Shown: positions 1 to 8,401 of the stretch, piece after piece | Layout of the letters: every line of letters starts with the position of its first letter | Position numbering within the stretch: the first letter of the stretch is position 1 | Source: Deltaproteobacteria bacterium | GTDB taxonomy: Bacteria; UBA10199; JACPAL01 | DNA: 64,000 nucleotides | Direction: 5' to 3' | Assembly (NCBI GenBank): GCA_016180855.1 | Contig: JACPAL010000009.1 | Location: forward strand, 62,001 to 126,000 | Made by a program: the position numbers and the translations under genes | The notes under the pieces: generated by a model | Database searches by the model: none | What the model saw: the letters and a program-made list of their open reading frames with translations, nothing else | Told to the model about the DNA's origin: nothing

Positions 1-1546
1 GGGGTCAGAAAGTTCTTCGCAGCAAGGGGATTCTTCTTCTCCAACCCCTGAGTCTTCATCCGAGACACCCTCCTCTTGTTCTACCGATTGCTCTTCTTCG
101 TCCTCTTCTTCAGAAGAAGTATCTGAAGAGGTACCGTCTGAGAACCCTCCACTTCCTTCATGCGGCGATGGTCTTCAGCAGGGGCAAGAAGACTGCGATG
201 ATGGCAACGGTGATGATAATGACAGTTGTCGAAACGATTGTACCCTAAGGAGTCATCGAGGATTATGTGGCAATGGTCTCGTTCAGAATCTGGAGATTTG
301 TGATGATGGAAATGAGGTCGATAACGATTCTTGTAAGAATGATTGTAATCCGTCACCCAATCGTTGTGGAAACGGTCTCCAAGAACGGGGTGAAGAGTGT
401 GACGATGGCGATCGCAACAATTCGGATAATTGTCTGAACAACTGTCAAATGTCGGCCTGTGGTGATGGCGTTGTTTTTGAAGGGGTGGAACCGTGTGATG
501 ATGGCAACCAGAATGACCTTGATTCCTGCCGCAATGATTGTCGTTTTCCTATCCTCATCGGTTGTGGAAACGGTATTGTTGAAGAGGGAGAGGAATGTGA
601 TGATGGTAATACCAACCAGACCGATTCCTGTTATGATGATTGTACGATTCCTACTTGTGGCGATTTAATTCTCTCCCAAGGTGAGGAATGCGATGATGGC
701 AATTTAGATGATTTTGATACCTGTCTTAACGATTGCCGATGGGCTTACTGTGGAGATGGTACCGTCCACTTTTTTACTCGCAATGAGACCTGTGATGATG
801 GCAATCGAGTCGATGGAGATGATTGCCCCAGCGATTGTCATGAAGGGGAGGGTTCTTCTAGCTATTGTGGGGATGGGGTGGTCGAAGGTCAGGAACAATG
901 TGATGATGCCAATGAAGAGATGGGGGATAGCTGTATCATTTGTCAAATGGCTGAGTGTGGAGATGGGTTTGTCTGGCTGGAGATGGAAGAATGCGATGAT
1001 GGAAATCAAAATGATCAGGATCTCTGTCGTAATGATTGTACCGTTACTTTGAATCGCTGTGGTAATGCCATCACAGAGGGAGATGAGGAATGTGACGATG
1101 GAAATGGTTTGGAGGAAGACAGTTGCCTTAACAATTGTCAGATCGCTGTTTGTGGCGATGGGGTCCGTCGATCTGTCGAACAATGTGATGACGGAAACAG
1201 GAATAATGATGATGGCTGCCGGAATGATTGTACAGAAGGATGGAATATTCCGGATGTCTGCGGCAATGGGGTCGTTGAAGCAGGCGAGCAATGTGATGAC
1301 GGCAATTTTCAAGATGGAGATGAGTGCCCTACGAGCTGCCTTTTAGCGGTTTGCGGAGACGGATTTCTCTACGGAGGTGTTGAAGGGTGCGATGATGGCA
1401 ATGCCGATGACAGCGATGCTTGTTTAAGCAGTTGTGTCAGTGCCGTTTGTGGAGACGGTTTTGTTCAGTTAGGGGTAGAGGAATGTGATGATGGCAACCA
1501 AATCAGTGAGGATGGGTGTGATTTTAACTGCCTTAAACCAAAGTAA
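1..1546 (+). CDS. DUF4215 cysteine-rich repeat surface protein (5' end outside window)
   Basis: The frame is open from base 2 to the stop at 1544-1546, so the Met at 449 is internal and the real start lies upstream of the window. The visible part opens with a linker very rich in Ser and Glu (about 45 residues), followed by 14 tandem repeats of about 32-40 residues. Each carries the core C-G-[DN]-G...C-D-D-G-N followed by a D-x-C...C pair. This is the myxococcus-type cysteine-rich repeat (DUF4215). Such proteins are usually secreted or outer-surface proteins with disulfide-bonded, probably Ca2+-binding, repeats; ligand and partner are unknown. Repeat 6 (CGD-LILSQ) lacks the second Gly and repeat 8 ends CDDAN. 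The last four coding residues overlap the 3' end of convergent prmC by 14 bases. Confidence 0.9.
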   Translation, partial: GSESSSQQGDSSSPTPESSSETPSSCSTDCSSSSSSSEEVSEEVPSENPPLPSCGDGLQQGQEDCDDGNGDDNDSCRNDCTLRSHRGLCGNGLVQNLEICDDGNEVDNDSCKNDCNPSPNRCGNGLQERGEECDDGDRNNSDNCLNNCQMSACGDGVVFEGVEPCDDGNQNDLDSCRNDCRFPILIGCGNGIVEEGEECDDGNTNQTDSCYDDCTIPTCGDLILSQGEECDDGNLDDFDTCLNDCRWAYCGDGTVHFFTRNETCDDGNRVDGDDCPSDCHEGEGSSSYCGDGVVEGQEQCDDANEEMGDSCIICQMAECGDGFVWLEMEECDDGNQNDQDLCRNDCTVTLNRCGNAITEGDEECDDGNGLEEDSCLNNCQIAVCGDGVRRSVEQCDDGNRNNDDGCRNDCTEGWNIPDVCGNGVVEAGEQCDDGNFQDGDECPTSCLLAVCGDGFLYGGVEGCDDGNADDSDACLSSCVSAVCGDGFVQLGVEECDDGNQISEDGCDFNCLKPK

Positions 1547-2435
1547 CCCTTTTTTGAGTGATCACGACTCGATCCCTCCCACTTAAATCTTTTTTAATTT
1601 CCATGAGTGATAGGCAAGGGATCTCTTTGATCAATCTTGCTACCTCTTTCCCCTGATCTTCTCCTATCTCAAGGAGTAGAATTCCTTCCTCTTTAAGAGA
1701 GGGAGGAGCCTCTTGGATGATCTTCTGAATTTGTGTAAGACCGAATGGACCTCCGTTTAGCGCCTGGCGGGGCTCAAAATTTTTGATCTCAGGTTCGAGT
1801 CGATCAATCTCCTCCTCCGCAATATAAGGGGGGTTGGAGAGGATTAAGTCAAATTGCCGATTTTCTGCCTCGAATGTTCTCCACGGAGCGATGTTGGAGA
1901 GTATAAAATCGATTTGGGTCTGGGCCTTGTTTTGGATCACATTGCCCTGCGCGATTTCGAGTGCGGCATCGGAAATATCTGTCGCTGTGATCCGTGCATG
2001 GGGAATGTTTTTTGCCAGGGCAATCGCAATACAGCCGGATCCGGTGCCGATTTCGAGGATTTGGATTTTCGTAGGGGGGCTGCTTGCTGCGCCCGCCCCT
2101 ATCTGTTTGATCGCCTCCTCCACCAATAATTCCGTTTCTGGTCGTGGAATCAGCACGTCGGGAGTCACCTTGAACTTGAGGCCATAAAACTCCGTTTCGC
2201 CAATGATGTATTGAAGTGGTTCCCGTTTGATGCGTCGCTGAAGGAGCCCTCTAAAAAGGGACAGATCTTTATCACCCACTCTCCAGTCATGCTTGAGGTA
2301 GAGATCGATGCGCGCGCATTTCAGGATATGGGCAAGCAGGAGTTCGGCATCGAGCCTTGGGTTGGGGATGCCTCCCTTGGAGAAGTAATCGGTTGTCCAT
2401 TGAATCAAACGGAGGGATGTCCAGACCTCACTCAT
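1533..2435 (-). CDS. prmC: Peptide chain release factor N5-glutamine methyltransferase
   Basis: Predicted 300-residue SAM-dependent methyltransferase that methylates the GGQ glutamine of release factors. Visible are the N-terminal helical domain, IPRPETE (about 96-102), SAM motif I EIGTGSG (128-134) and the catalytic NPPY (201-204) that binds the target glutamine. The start ATG overlaps the stop of prfA by 8 bases (ATGAGTGA), so the methyltransferase is translationally coupled to its own substrate. Residues about 112-122 (G-A-G-A-A-S-S-P-P) form a linker encoded by a palindromic element (see 2071-2100) sitting just before the Rossmann domain. The 3' end overlaps the convergent DUF4215 gene. 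Length is slightly above the usual 275-290, consistent with the insert. Confidence 0.95.
   Translation of the reverse strand: MSEVWTSLRLIQWTTDYFSKGGIPNPRLDAELLLAHILKCARIDLYLKHDWRVGDKDLSLFRGLLQRRIKREPLQYIIGETEFYGLKFKVTPDVLIPRPETELLVEEAIKQIGAGAASSPPTKIQILEIGTGSGCIAIALAKNIPHARITATDISDAALEIAQGNVIQNKAQTQIDFILSNIAPWRTFEAENRQFDLILSNPPYIAEEEIDRLEPEIKNFEPRQALNGGPFGLTQIQKIIQEAPPSLKEEGILLLEIGEDQGKEVARLIKEIPCLSLMEIKKDLSGRDRVVITQKRVTLV
2071..2100 (-). repeat. Palindromic element, octamer-loop family, inside prmC
   Basis: On the mRNA strand the segment reads GGGCGC, loop AGCAAGCA, GCCCCC, then CTAC. The loop and the trailing CCCCTAC match the second hairpin of the element in the glycosylase gene (11686-11710). 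The stem pairs 5 of 6 bases. Read on the plus strand it is GGGGGC-TGCTTGCT-GCGCCC, close to the first hairpin of the ligA element, so this may be a single-hairpin copy in either orientation. It is read in frame as a small Gly/Ala/Ser/Pro linker. Confidence 0.7.
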
Positions 2436-3492
2436 TCGTCTTCAACGCCTCGGTTTGATAATGAGTGTGCAATGCATCAACTATTTCCTGAATCTCTCCG
2501 TCGAGTACGCGATCGAGCTTGTGAAGGGTGAGTCCGATTCGGTGATCGGTTAGCCGGTTTTGAGGAAAGTTATAGGTTCGGATCTTTTCACTCCGGTCGC
2601 CCGATCCGACCATCGCCTGTCGCGAAGAGCGAATCTCCGCATTCTTCTTCTCCTCTTCGATTTCGTACAGTCGGGCCTTGAGAATTTTCATTGCCTTTGC
2701 CCTGTTTTTGATCTGGCTGCGTTCATCGCGGCAGACGACGACAAGACCCGTTGGGACGTGGGTGATCCGGACCGCCGAGTCGGTTGTATTGACCCCCTGG
2801 CCTCCCGGACCTGAGGCGCGAAAGACATCGACCTTCAGTTCCGAGGGGTTGATCTGAATATCGACGTCATCCACCTCCGGGAGCACAGCGATCGAGACGG
2901 CCGAGGTATGAATTCGCCCCTGGGCCTCGGTTTTTGGAACACGTTGAACCCGGTGAATTCCCCCCTCATACTTGAGGTCGCTGTAGACATTTCGGCCGGA
3001 GATCAGGGCGATCACTTCCTTGAGTCCTCCAAGGCCGGTCGGATTGGTATCCATCAGCTCGACACGCCAGCCGCGTGATTCGGCATATCGGCTGTACATC
3101 CGAAAAAGATCCGAGGCAAAGAGGGCTGCCTCTTCACCGCCTGTCCCGGCCCGGATTTCGATAAAAATATTTTTGGCGTCGCGTGGATCCTTTGGAATCA
3201 AAAGAAGTTTAAGTTCCTTTTCCCATTCCCCTTTTTTCTCCTCTAAAACACTTAACTCCTCCTTAGCCATTTTACGGATTTCCTCATCACTCTCTTCCAG
3301 GAGCTTTTTGTTCTCCTCAATCTCTTGCTTTGTTTTTTTGTAATTTTGATAGGTCTCAATCAACTCTGTGAGGCCGGAACGTTCGATAGAGAGTTTCTGA
3401 AAAAGGGGCTGATTTTGTGCTGTGGAGGGGTCCCCCAGCTTTTTCTCGATTTCCTGGTATTTTTTTTCAATCTCTTCCAGTTTTTCGAACAT
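2428..3492 (-). CDS. prfA: Peptide chain release factor 1
   Basis: 354-residue class I release factor reading UAA and UAG. A long N-terminal coiled coil (about 1-95) precedes the catalytic core. The GGQ that triggers peptidyl-tRNA hydrolysis is at 230-232, within [11 protein letters not shown]. The codon-recognition tripeptide is PKT at 186-188, the position where most RF1 proteins have PAT or PVT; the P-x-T form marks RF1 rather than RF2, which has SPF. It lies between rpmE and prmC in the common order rpmE-prfA-prmC. The 79-base gap to rpmE holds two hairpins (3508-3527 and 3539-3558). Confidence 0.97.
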   Translation of the reverse strand: MFEKLEEIEKKYQEIEKKLGDPSTAQNQPLFQKLSIERSGLTELIETYQNYKKTKQEIEENKKLLEESDEEIRKMAKEELSVLEEKKGEWEKELKLLLIPKDPRDAKNIFIEIRAGTGGEEAALFASDLFRMYSRYAESRGWRVELMDTNPTGLGGLKEVIALISGRNVYSDLKYEGGIHRVQRVPKTEAQGRIHTSAVSIAVLPEVDDVDIQINPSELKVDVFRASGPGGQGVNTTDSAVRITHVPTGLVVVCRDERSQIKNRAKAMKILKARLYEIEEEKKNAEIRSSRQAMVGSGDRSEKIRTYNFPQNRLTDHRIGLTLHKLDRVLDGEIQEIVDALHTHYQTEALKTNE

Positions 3493-3507
3493 ACCAATCC
3501 TCTAGAG

Positions 3508-3558
3508 AGGCGCTGCTGACTGCGCCTTTCGTTTAGGTGGGTACCGGGAAGGGTACCC
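3508..3558 (-). repeat. Two-hairpin palindromic element between rpmE and prfA
   Basis: On the mRNA strand, hairpin 1 is GGGTACC-CTTCCC-GGTACCC (3558-3539) and hairpin 2 is AGGCGC-AGTCAGCA-GCGCCT (3527-3508), both with perfect stems. The loop AGTCAGCA is the same as in the ligA element, while the stem sequence is different but still fully complementary. There is no U-run, so it is unlikely to be a terminator. It could act as an intercistronic stability or processing element in the rpmE-prfA-prmC message. Confidence 0.7.
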
Positions 3559-3571
3559 GGGTTGGAGGTAT

Positions 3572-3778
3572 TTAGCCTTTTTTCTTGCTGTATCTCTTTT
3601 GAAACCGCTCTACACGCCCCGCCGTGTCGAGCAGTTTTTGCTTGCCGGTATAGAAAGGGTGACAGTGTGAACAAACGGCAACCGTCAGCTCCTTGGTTGT
3701 GGAGATCGTTTCAATCGTATGTCCGCAGACACAGGAGACTTTGACCTGGTGAACCGTTGGGTGAATATCAGCCTTCAT
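3572..3778 (-). CDS. rpmE: 50S ribosomal protein L31 (bL31, zinc-binding form)
   Basis: 68-residue ribosomal protein. It has the bL31 signature HP near the start (KADIHPTVH), the zinc cysteines C-x-C (about 16 and 18) and C-x2-C (36 and 39), and the CHPFYTGKQ segment, so it is the Cys-containing C+ paralogue rather than the zinc-free form. It is the first gene of rpmE-prfA-prmC. The start is fixed by family length and by the N-terminal MKADIHP. No Shine-Dalgarno sequence precedes the ATG (the upstream bases are CCTCCCCCC), and a good promoter places the transcript start within a few bases, so the mRNA may be leaderless. Confidence 0.96.
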   Translation of the reverse strand: MKADIHPTVHQVKVSCVCGHTIETISTTKELTVAVCSHCHPFYTGKQKLLDTAGRVERFQKRYSKKKG

Positions 3779-3787
3779 GGGGGGAGG

Positions 3788-3816
3788 ACTTTAGCAAGCT
3801 ATTCTCCCGATTGCAA
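3788..3816 (-). promoter_or_regulatory. Candidate sigma-70 promoter of rpmE-prfA-prmC
   Basis: Minus strand: TTGCAA (3816-3811), a 17-base spacer, then TAAAGT (3793-3788). The expected +1 is about 3781, only some 3 bases before the rpmE ATG at 3778. Confidence 0.5.
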
Positions 3817-3830
3817 GGCGGTTTTGTGAC

Positions 3831-4157
3831 CTATTTAGTCTCGATGATCCCGCTCAAGAACTGTGTCAATTGGACGTCTGAGGGGCGGTTGCTGGGTCGT
3901 GCCCCTTGGGCCAATTGTGAGAGGCGGGTTGGGGCCGCTACATGGTGGGGCAACCCTTTTTGATATTTGTCGCGGATAGAAATAGGACGGGTTGTTACAG
4001 GATCAGCAGAGAGACCCAGAAATGATGCGATCCTGGAGGCAAGCCCTTTCTTGGGTGGCTGTGCCTTGACAGACTGTCGATTGGGCAACTGTGGCGCCAG
4101 TTTGGGCGTGCCCAGGGGATTGGGTCTCGGTGCCTGTTGCTGAATTGGCCTTGCCAT
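3831..4157 (-). CDS. Small Pro/Gln-rich hypothetical protein
   Basis: Unrecognised 108-residue protein. The N-terminal half is rich in Pro, Gln, Asn and Lys (MARPIQQQAPRPNP...), followed by a short amphipathic stretch around ASRIASFLGL and a charged segment with RDKYQKGLP. No signal peptide or membrane segment is evident. The ATG at 4157 is preferred over the upstream TTG at 4178 because TTAGGT sits just before it. It is divergent from the exchanger gene at 4380 and lies just upstream of the rpmE promoter. Low-complexity composition makes function prediction unsafe, and it could be spurious. Confidence 0.45.
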   Translation of the reverse strand: MARPIQQQAPRPNPLGTPKLAPQLPNRQSVKAQPPKKGLASRIASFLGLSADPVTTRPISIRDKYQKGLPHHVAAPTRLSQLAQGARPSNRPSDVQLTQFLSGIIETK

Positions 4158-4379
4158 ACCTAACAGTAAAGGGAGCAATATCTATGCCATAAGACTTAGG
4201 TTTAACCCGATGTGCTAATGTATAACTATTTGATATTATTGTATTTTTTATTTAAGCGCTTGGATGGGATCTTCGATTGTAGCCCTTATGGGGAGCTGGC
4301 ACCTCTTTCCCAGGTACAAAATCCCGTCAGTTGAATTTAGTCACAACCTCTTATCCCGCTTACCCGATGGCGGTCTCAG
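4158..4379. other. Divergent intergenic region
   Basis: About 220 bases between two divergent genes. The part around 4215-4255 is AT-rich with TATAAC- and TATT-like boxes, but no promoter could be assigned with confidence. No RNA gene or repeat was seen. Confidence 0.4.
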
Positions 4380-5549
4380 ATGGTTGATGCACTATCGTTT
4401 CCATTCTCACTCGAAAAATTTGGACGTTTTCCGCTCGCTTCAATTCCACTTTCAGAATGGGATCAATCGGCAGAGGATCACCTAACAAAAGAGGGGAATA
4501 AGAATCTATGGAAGTTTATCAAAATTGGGGCGTTCGTTGGTATTGGTGCTTTTGGAATTAGGGGTCTTCTGAAGTGGAGTGGGGAGTTTGCAGAGGCGTC
4601 CAAGGTTTGGGGACAGCGGTGGAATTTAAGCCCGATGATGATCGGCATGACGTTGGGTGTCTTTGGGACCTCCCTCCCCGAGTTGATGGTTTCGATCATG
4701 TCGGCCGCCGTCGCGGAGGTGACGGATTCCGATACAGAATCTCTCGGCCAGTCGACCTGCCTCGGGGCCTCTGTTATTAGCCTGGGACTTGGACTTGGGG
4801 TGGGGGCGTTCTATTATTTTCGAAAGACAGGGGTTGCCATTCCGTTCAGCCGTCTTTTTCTTCCGTTTATAGGCACGCTCTGGGGTGGAATTTTATTGAC
4901 CACCTATGCTGCTTCGGATGGCCGGATTGACCGTTCGGAAGGATTGCTTCAGGTTGGCGCCTTTGCCGCTTTAGCAGCACTTTCCCTTGTGATGAACAGG
5001 CGGTTTCATCTCCTGCCGGAGAACTCCTTCCCTCTGTCAACCATTGCGAATCCAGGCAAGGTGATGATCAGGTCACTCTTGAAGATTCAGGCGGCCTCGG
5101 CCGCTGCCTCGGTTGCCGCTATTGGAATTTCTGACACACTCGGCATTGAGGAGTCGGTTATGGGCTCGGTTGTAACGGCGACGGCGACCGGTCTTCCGGA
5201 TATGGCATTTGTTTTGTCGCTCCTTCACCGTAATCCAGGTTTCGCAATCGGCAATCTGATAGGCCTGTTGCAGTTTAATCTGGTTTTTATCCCCGGTCTC
5301 GTTTCGATGGTACGCCCCTCAAAGGTCAGGCAGTCTATCTTTGAGGATCAAGGGCGATTTTTGCTTGGGCTCCTGGCTGTTTTTACCTGTTGTTCGTTGC
5401 TCGGACGGGTTAATCGGGTTGCGGGAACATCCTTTTTGGCGATCTACTCCCTTTTTGCCTTGAGCCAGATTTTGGCCGGGTGGCAGCAGGCGAGAAATTC
5501 ATTGCATTCGGCGCCCGAAGCTCTTCCTGCCAAGAAGAATGACCCCTAA
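4380..5549 (+). CDS. Sodium/calcium exchanger family (CaCA) membrane protein
   Basis: 389-residue integral membrane protein with about 10 hydrophobic segments and the two alpha-repeats of the Ca2+:cation antiporter superfamily. Repeat 1 (about residues 84-135) has G-T-S-L-P-E followed by LGASVISLGL. Repeat 2 (about 262-305) has ATATGLPD followed by G-N-L-I-G-L-L-Q-F-N. In the family, the conserved acidic residues of these repeats bind the cations. In repeat 2 the canonical Glu is Asp (GLPD), and the central loop is shorter than in Na+/Ca2+ exchangers of the YrbG type. The ion is not predictable. The Shine-Dalgarno is weak and the first 30 residues may be cytoplasmic. The 3' end overlaps the convergent carotenoid gene by 51 bases. 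Confidence 0.8.
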   Translation: MVDALSFPFSLEKFGRFPLASIPLSEWDQSAEDHLTKEGNKNLWKFIKIGAFVGIGAFGIRGLLKWSGEFAEASKVWGQRWNLSPMMIGMTLGVFGTSLPELMVSIMSAAVAEVTDSDTESLGQSTCLGASVISLGLGLGVGAFYYFRKTGVAIPFSRLFLPFIGTLWGGILLTTYAASDGRIDRSEGLLQVGAFAALAALSLVMNRRFHLLPENSFPLSTIANPGKVMIRSLLKIQAASAAASVAAIGISDTLGIEESVMGSVVTATATGLPDMAFVLSLLHRNPGFAIGNLIGLLQFNLVFIPGLVSMVRPSKVRQSIFEDQGRFLLGLLAVFTCCSLLGRVNRVAGTSFLAIYSLFALSQILAGWQQARNSLHSAPEALPAKKNDP

Positions 5550-6199
5550 GAAGATAAGTGAGCTGGAGAGACCAAGCGACCACTGCCTGATCCAAAAGGT
5601 GATGGCAAGGTTGAAGAGCATGATGGAGAGATAAAAAAGAGGTCCGAGAGCGGAGATGCGAAGAGGGGAGGCGGTTAAAGGCAACTTTTTCTCTACCGCT
5701 GCAAAAAGGCTGAAAATAATTAATCCCACGAAAAACCATCCCGCAAAATTGGAAAAGGGGACGCCAAAATAAATTCCGGGATGCTCGTAGTAAAAAATTT
5801 TTCCCAAAAACCATTGGTCTCCCCGAACAGCCAGTGGGTCGGTGACGATGTCGAGAAGGGTCATAAGTGTGGCAGATAGTACCAGAGATTGCCAATGCTT
5901 GGGCGGGTCCTGTCCCGTCGGAACCCTCCGACAGTACTCAACGCTCCTAGCCGTTCGCGTCTCCGTGCTGTCGGAGGAACCCGACGTGCCACCCGCCCTC
6001 ATTATGTGATGAGCCATCTCAAAGCTTGCATACGCCATGAACACATATGAAATGGAATCCCAGACCGGTACACCGGAGAGCACGAGCTCCCCTTTCATAT
6101 TCTCATAGACGCGCGATTCAGGGAGCAGATCAGGACAAACGATAGAAGAAAGAGGGCGACATACGGTCGTTGATGTAAGGTAATAAGCAGTGATTGCAT
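5499..6199 (-). pseudogene. Frameshifted carotenoid biosynthesis (CruF/DUF422-like) membrane protein
   Basis: The main part (from about 6130 down to 5499) has several transmembrane helices and the family signature T-L-L-D-I-V-T-D-P, then G-x-Y-F-G-V-P-F-S-N-F-A-G-W, typical of the CruF/bisanhydrobacterioruberin hydratase family. The family's N-terminal helix is in another frame: from ATG 6199 a 34-residue reading frame (MQSLLITLHQRPYV..., one hydrophobic helix) stops at 6095. The conserved E-x-x-G...T-G-x-P-F-G segment that should connect them is missing, which suggests a deletion with frameshift near 6100. A second peculiarity is a 98-bp palindrome at 5901-5998 read through as about 32 extra residues. 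Translation of the main frame alone could begin at Met 6098 or TTG 6206. Activity is doubtful. Confidence 0.75.
5901..5998. repeat. 98-bp nested palindrome inside the carotenoid gene
   Basis: Outer arms GGGCGGGT (5901-5908) and ACCCGCCC (5991-5998); middle arms CGTCGG (5916-5921) and CCGACG (5981-5986); inner arms CCTCCGACAG (5925-5934) and CTGTCGGAGG (5968-5977); 33-base loop. The protein frame runs through it as a Ser/Thr/Arg-rich insert between two membrane helices. It is unlike the other palindromes in the window. Confidence 0.8.
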
Positions 6200-6212
6200 G
6201 CTTCAAGGGCCT

Positions 6213-7643
6213 ATGATAGTCAGTGGGCTCGTGAAATCGTTCACGTCACTCCTCTTGTTATTGGCCACTCTTTTTTCTCCCGCTTTGACAGCGGAAAGCA
6301 ACAAGATTTCTATCATCACCTTAGATGACAAGATCATCAATCCGATTGCGGCAGAGTATATTCAGGAATCGATTGATCGTGCGGAAAAAGAGGGGTACCA
6401 GGCGCTCGTTATACAGTTGGACACACCGGGCGGTCTCCTCTCATCGACACGTCAGATTGTAAAAAGGATTCTGAATGCCGAGGTTCCCGTTATTGTTTAT
6501 GTCGCCCCATCCGGTTCGCGGGCTGGTTCGGCTGGTGTGTTTATTACACTTGCCTCGCACATTGCGGTGATGGCCCCCTCGACCAACATTGGGGCCGCCC
6601 ACCCGGTGGAGTTTGGTGAGAGCCCTCAAAAGAAGGATGAATCGTTCAAGGAGCTTTTAAAGGATCTTCGAAAAGAGAAGGAGAAGAGTAAGGATCAAGA
6701 GAAACAGGAACCTTCTCCCATTGTGGGCCGGCCTTCCGGAGGCCAAGGAGAGGGTCAGGGTGAGGGGATTAAGAGTCCGATGGAGGAGAAAATATTGAAC
6801 GACACAGTTGCCTGGGTCAGCACTATTGCGGAGACGCGAGGCAGAAATGTGGAATGGGCTATTCGTGCCGTGAAGCAGAGTATCTCAGATGGTGAGGAGG
6901 CGGCTTTGAAAGAGGGGGTTATTGATTTTATTGCCAAGGATCTGGATGAACTCCTCTCCAGAGTGGACGGTCAAGAGGTTAAACTAGCCGGCGGAAAAAC
7001 AATTTTTCTGCGCACAGTTGGGAGTGAAAAGATTGTCACGGAGATGAATGCCCGACAGCGGTTTCTGGATGTCCTCATCAATCCGAATATTGCCTATATT
7101 CTCATGATGCTCGGTTTCTATGGCCTTCTCTTTGAGATTACCCATCCCGGTTCCTGGTTTCCCGGAGTTGCCGGTCTTATCTGTATTATTCTGGCGTTCT
7201 ATGCCTTTCATACCTTGCCGACGAACTACGCAGGTCTTGCGCTTATCATTCTTGCGATGATCCTGTTTTTTGCCGAAATCTTTGTGACAAGTTATGGCCT
7301 GCTTGGTGTTGCGGGAGTTGTCTGTCTCCTTTTGGGCTCCCTCTTTCTGGTCAATTCAACGGCCGAGTTCATGAAGTTGTCCCTTTCACTCGTCATTCCC
7401 GTTGTTCTCTCGACGGGGGCGATCTTCTTTTTTCTGTTAAGCCTTGCCGTTCGTTCCCAACGCCGAAGAAGCTCATCAGGCGTAGAGGGAATGATCGGAC
7501 TTGTGGGCGAGATGCAAGAGGAGGGGAAGGTTTTGGTGAATGGGGAGCTATGGGATACGATCACAAAAGATCTCTTGACGAAGGGAAGCAAGGTAAAGAT
7601 TGTAAAAACGGACGGCATGAAACTGCACGTCTCAAAATCCTAA
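6213..7643 (+). CDS. NfeD-like membrane serine protease (ClpP class)
   Basis: 476-residue membrane-bound serine protease of the NfeD1b type. There is a signal peptide (1-27), then a ClpP-like domain with the nucleophile Ser106 in GSRAGSAG and the general base Lys183 in EEKILND. A C-terminal NfeD part follows with several membrane helices (about 290-420) and an OB-fold. A charged, Gly-rich linker (about 135-178) separates the Ser and Lys halves and is longer than usual. The family cleaves stomatin C-terminal tails, and here it sits 10 bases upstream of a slipin gene, so the two likely form the classical protease-stomatin pair. The ATG at 6213 is preferred to 6198 because AAGGG precedes it at good spacing. 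Confidence 0.9.
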   Translation: MIVSGLVKSFTSLLLLLATLFSPALTAESNKISIITLDDKIINPIAAEYIQESIDRAEKEGYQALVIQLDTPGGLLSSTRQIVKRILNAEVPVIVYVAPSGSRAGSAGVFITLASHIAVMAPSTNIGAAHPVEFGESPQKKDESFKELLKDLRKEKEKSKDQEKQEPSPIVGRPSGGQGEGQGEGIKSPMEEKILNDTVAWVSTIAETRGRNVEWAIRAVKQSISDGEEAALKEGVIDFIAKDLDELLSRVDGQEVKLAGGKTIFLRTVGSEKIVTEMNARQRFLDVLINPNIAYILMMLGFYGLLFEITHPGSWFPGVAGLICIILAFYAFHTLPTNYAGLALIILAMILFFAEIFVTSYGLLGVAGVVCLLLGSLFLVNSTAEFMKLSLSLVIPVVLSTGAIFFFLLSLAVRSQRRRSSSGVEGMIGLVGEMQEEGKVLVNGELWDTITKDLLTKGSKVKIVKTDGMKLHVSKS

Positions 7644-7653
7644 AGGAGGATCT

Positions 7654-8400
7654 ATGACACCCCTGTCGATCGCAGTCCTGTTTGTCGTGCTGTATCTCTT
7701 CAGCTCGGTGAAGATTCTTCGTGAGTACGAACGAGGGGTCATCTTTCGGTTGGGACGGATGTTGCCAGCCCCCAAGGGACCCGGAATTGTCTTTGTCTTT
7801 GCGCCGATTGATCGGATTGTAAGGGTTTCCCTTCGTGTGATCACCCTCGATATCCCTCCCCAAGATACCATTACGCGCGACAACGTCTCGATCAAGGTGA
7901 ATGCCGTTGTTTATTTTCGTGTGATTGAACCGAACAAGGCGATTGTGGCGGTTGAAGATTTTCTCTATGCCACCTCTCAGATGTCCCAAACCACGCTTCG
8001 TAGTGTGATCGGTCAGGGGGATCTTGATACCTTGTTGGGAGAGAGGGAGAAGGTCAATCTTCGGATACAGGAGATCTTGGATCGTCAGACCGATCCCTGG
8101 GGTGTCAAGGTGACGACGGTGGAAGTGAAACATATCGATCTTCCCCAGGAGATGCAGCGGGCGATGGCCAAACAGGCCGAGGCGGAAAGGGAACGTCGTG
8201 CTAAAGTGATTCGCGCCGAGGGTGAGTATCAGTCGGCTGAAAAACTGGTGGGGGCTGCCAAGATGATGGGGGATCACCCGATGAGTTTGCAGATGAGGTA
8301 TTTACAAACCCTTGTTGAGGTCGCCTCCGAGAAGAACTCGACGACAATCTTTCCGATCCCGATTGATCTGTTTGAACCATTTTTGAAAAAGAGGTCCTAA
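7654..8400 (+). CDS. Slipin (SPFH/band 7 stomatin-like protein)
   Basis: 248-residue membrane-associated scaffold protein. One N-terminal hydrophobic helix (about 4-17) is followed by the SPFH domain with the slipin pattern [12 protein letters not shown] and [19 protein letters not shown] charged coiled coil (about 165-205, [21 protein letters not shown]) comes next, then a C-terminal tail. Such proteins oligomerise in membrane microdomains. A strong ribosome site (AAAGGAGG) and the 10-base gap couple it to the upstream NfeD protease, whose archaeal relatives cut the stomatin C-terminus. Confidence 0.93.
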   Translation: MTPLSIAVLFVVLYLFSSVKILREYERGVIFRLGRMLPAPKGPGIVFVFAPIDRIVRVSLRVITLDIPPQDTITRDNVSIKVNAVVYFRVIEPNKAIVAVEDFLYATSQMSQTTLRSVIGQGDLDTLLGEREKVNLRIQEILDRQTDPWGVKVTTVEVKHIDLPQEMQRAMAKQAEAERERRAKVIRAEGEYQSAEKLVGAAKMMGDHPMSLQMRYLQTLVEVASEKNSTTIFPIPIDLFEPFLKKRS

Positions 8401-8401
8401 G

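Noticed and set aside
704-1312. Long antisense frame in the DUF4215 gene
   Set aside because: It is a mirror of the repeated Cys/Asp codons; the repeat protein on the plus strand explains the sequence.
449-1546. Met at 449 as start of the cysteine-rich protein
   Set aside because: The frame is open back to base 2 and contains three further repeats and a Ser/Glu-rich linker, so 449 is an internal Met.
1-1546. Repeat DNA as a CRISPR array or VNTR
   Set aside because: Repeats are diverged at DNA level and coding; spacing is irregular.
3539-3558. Hairpin after rpmE as a rho-independent terminator
   Set aside because: No U-run follows, and prfA is expected to be co-transcribed.
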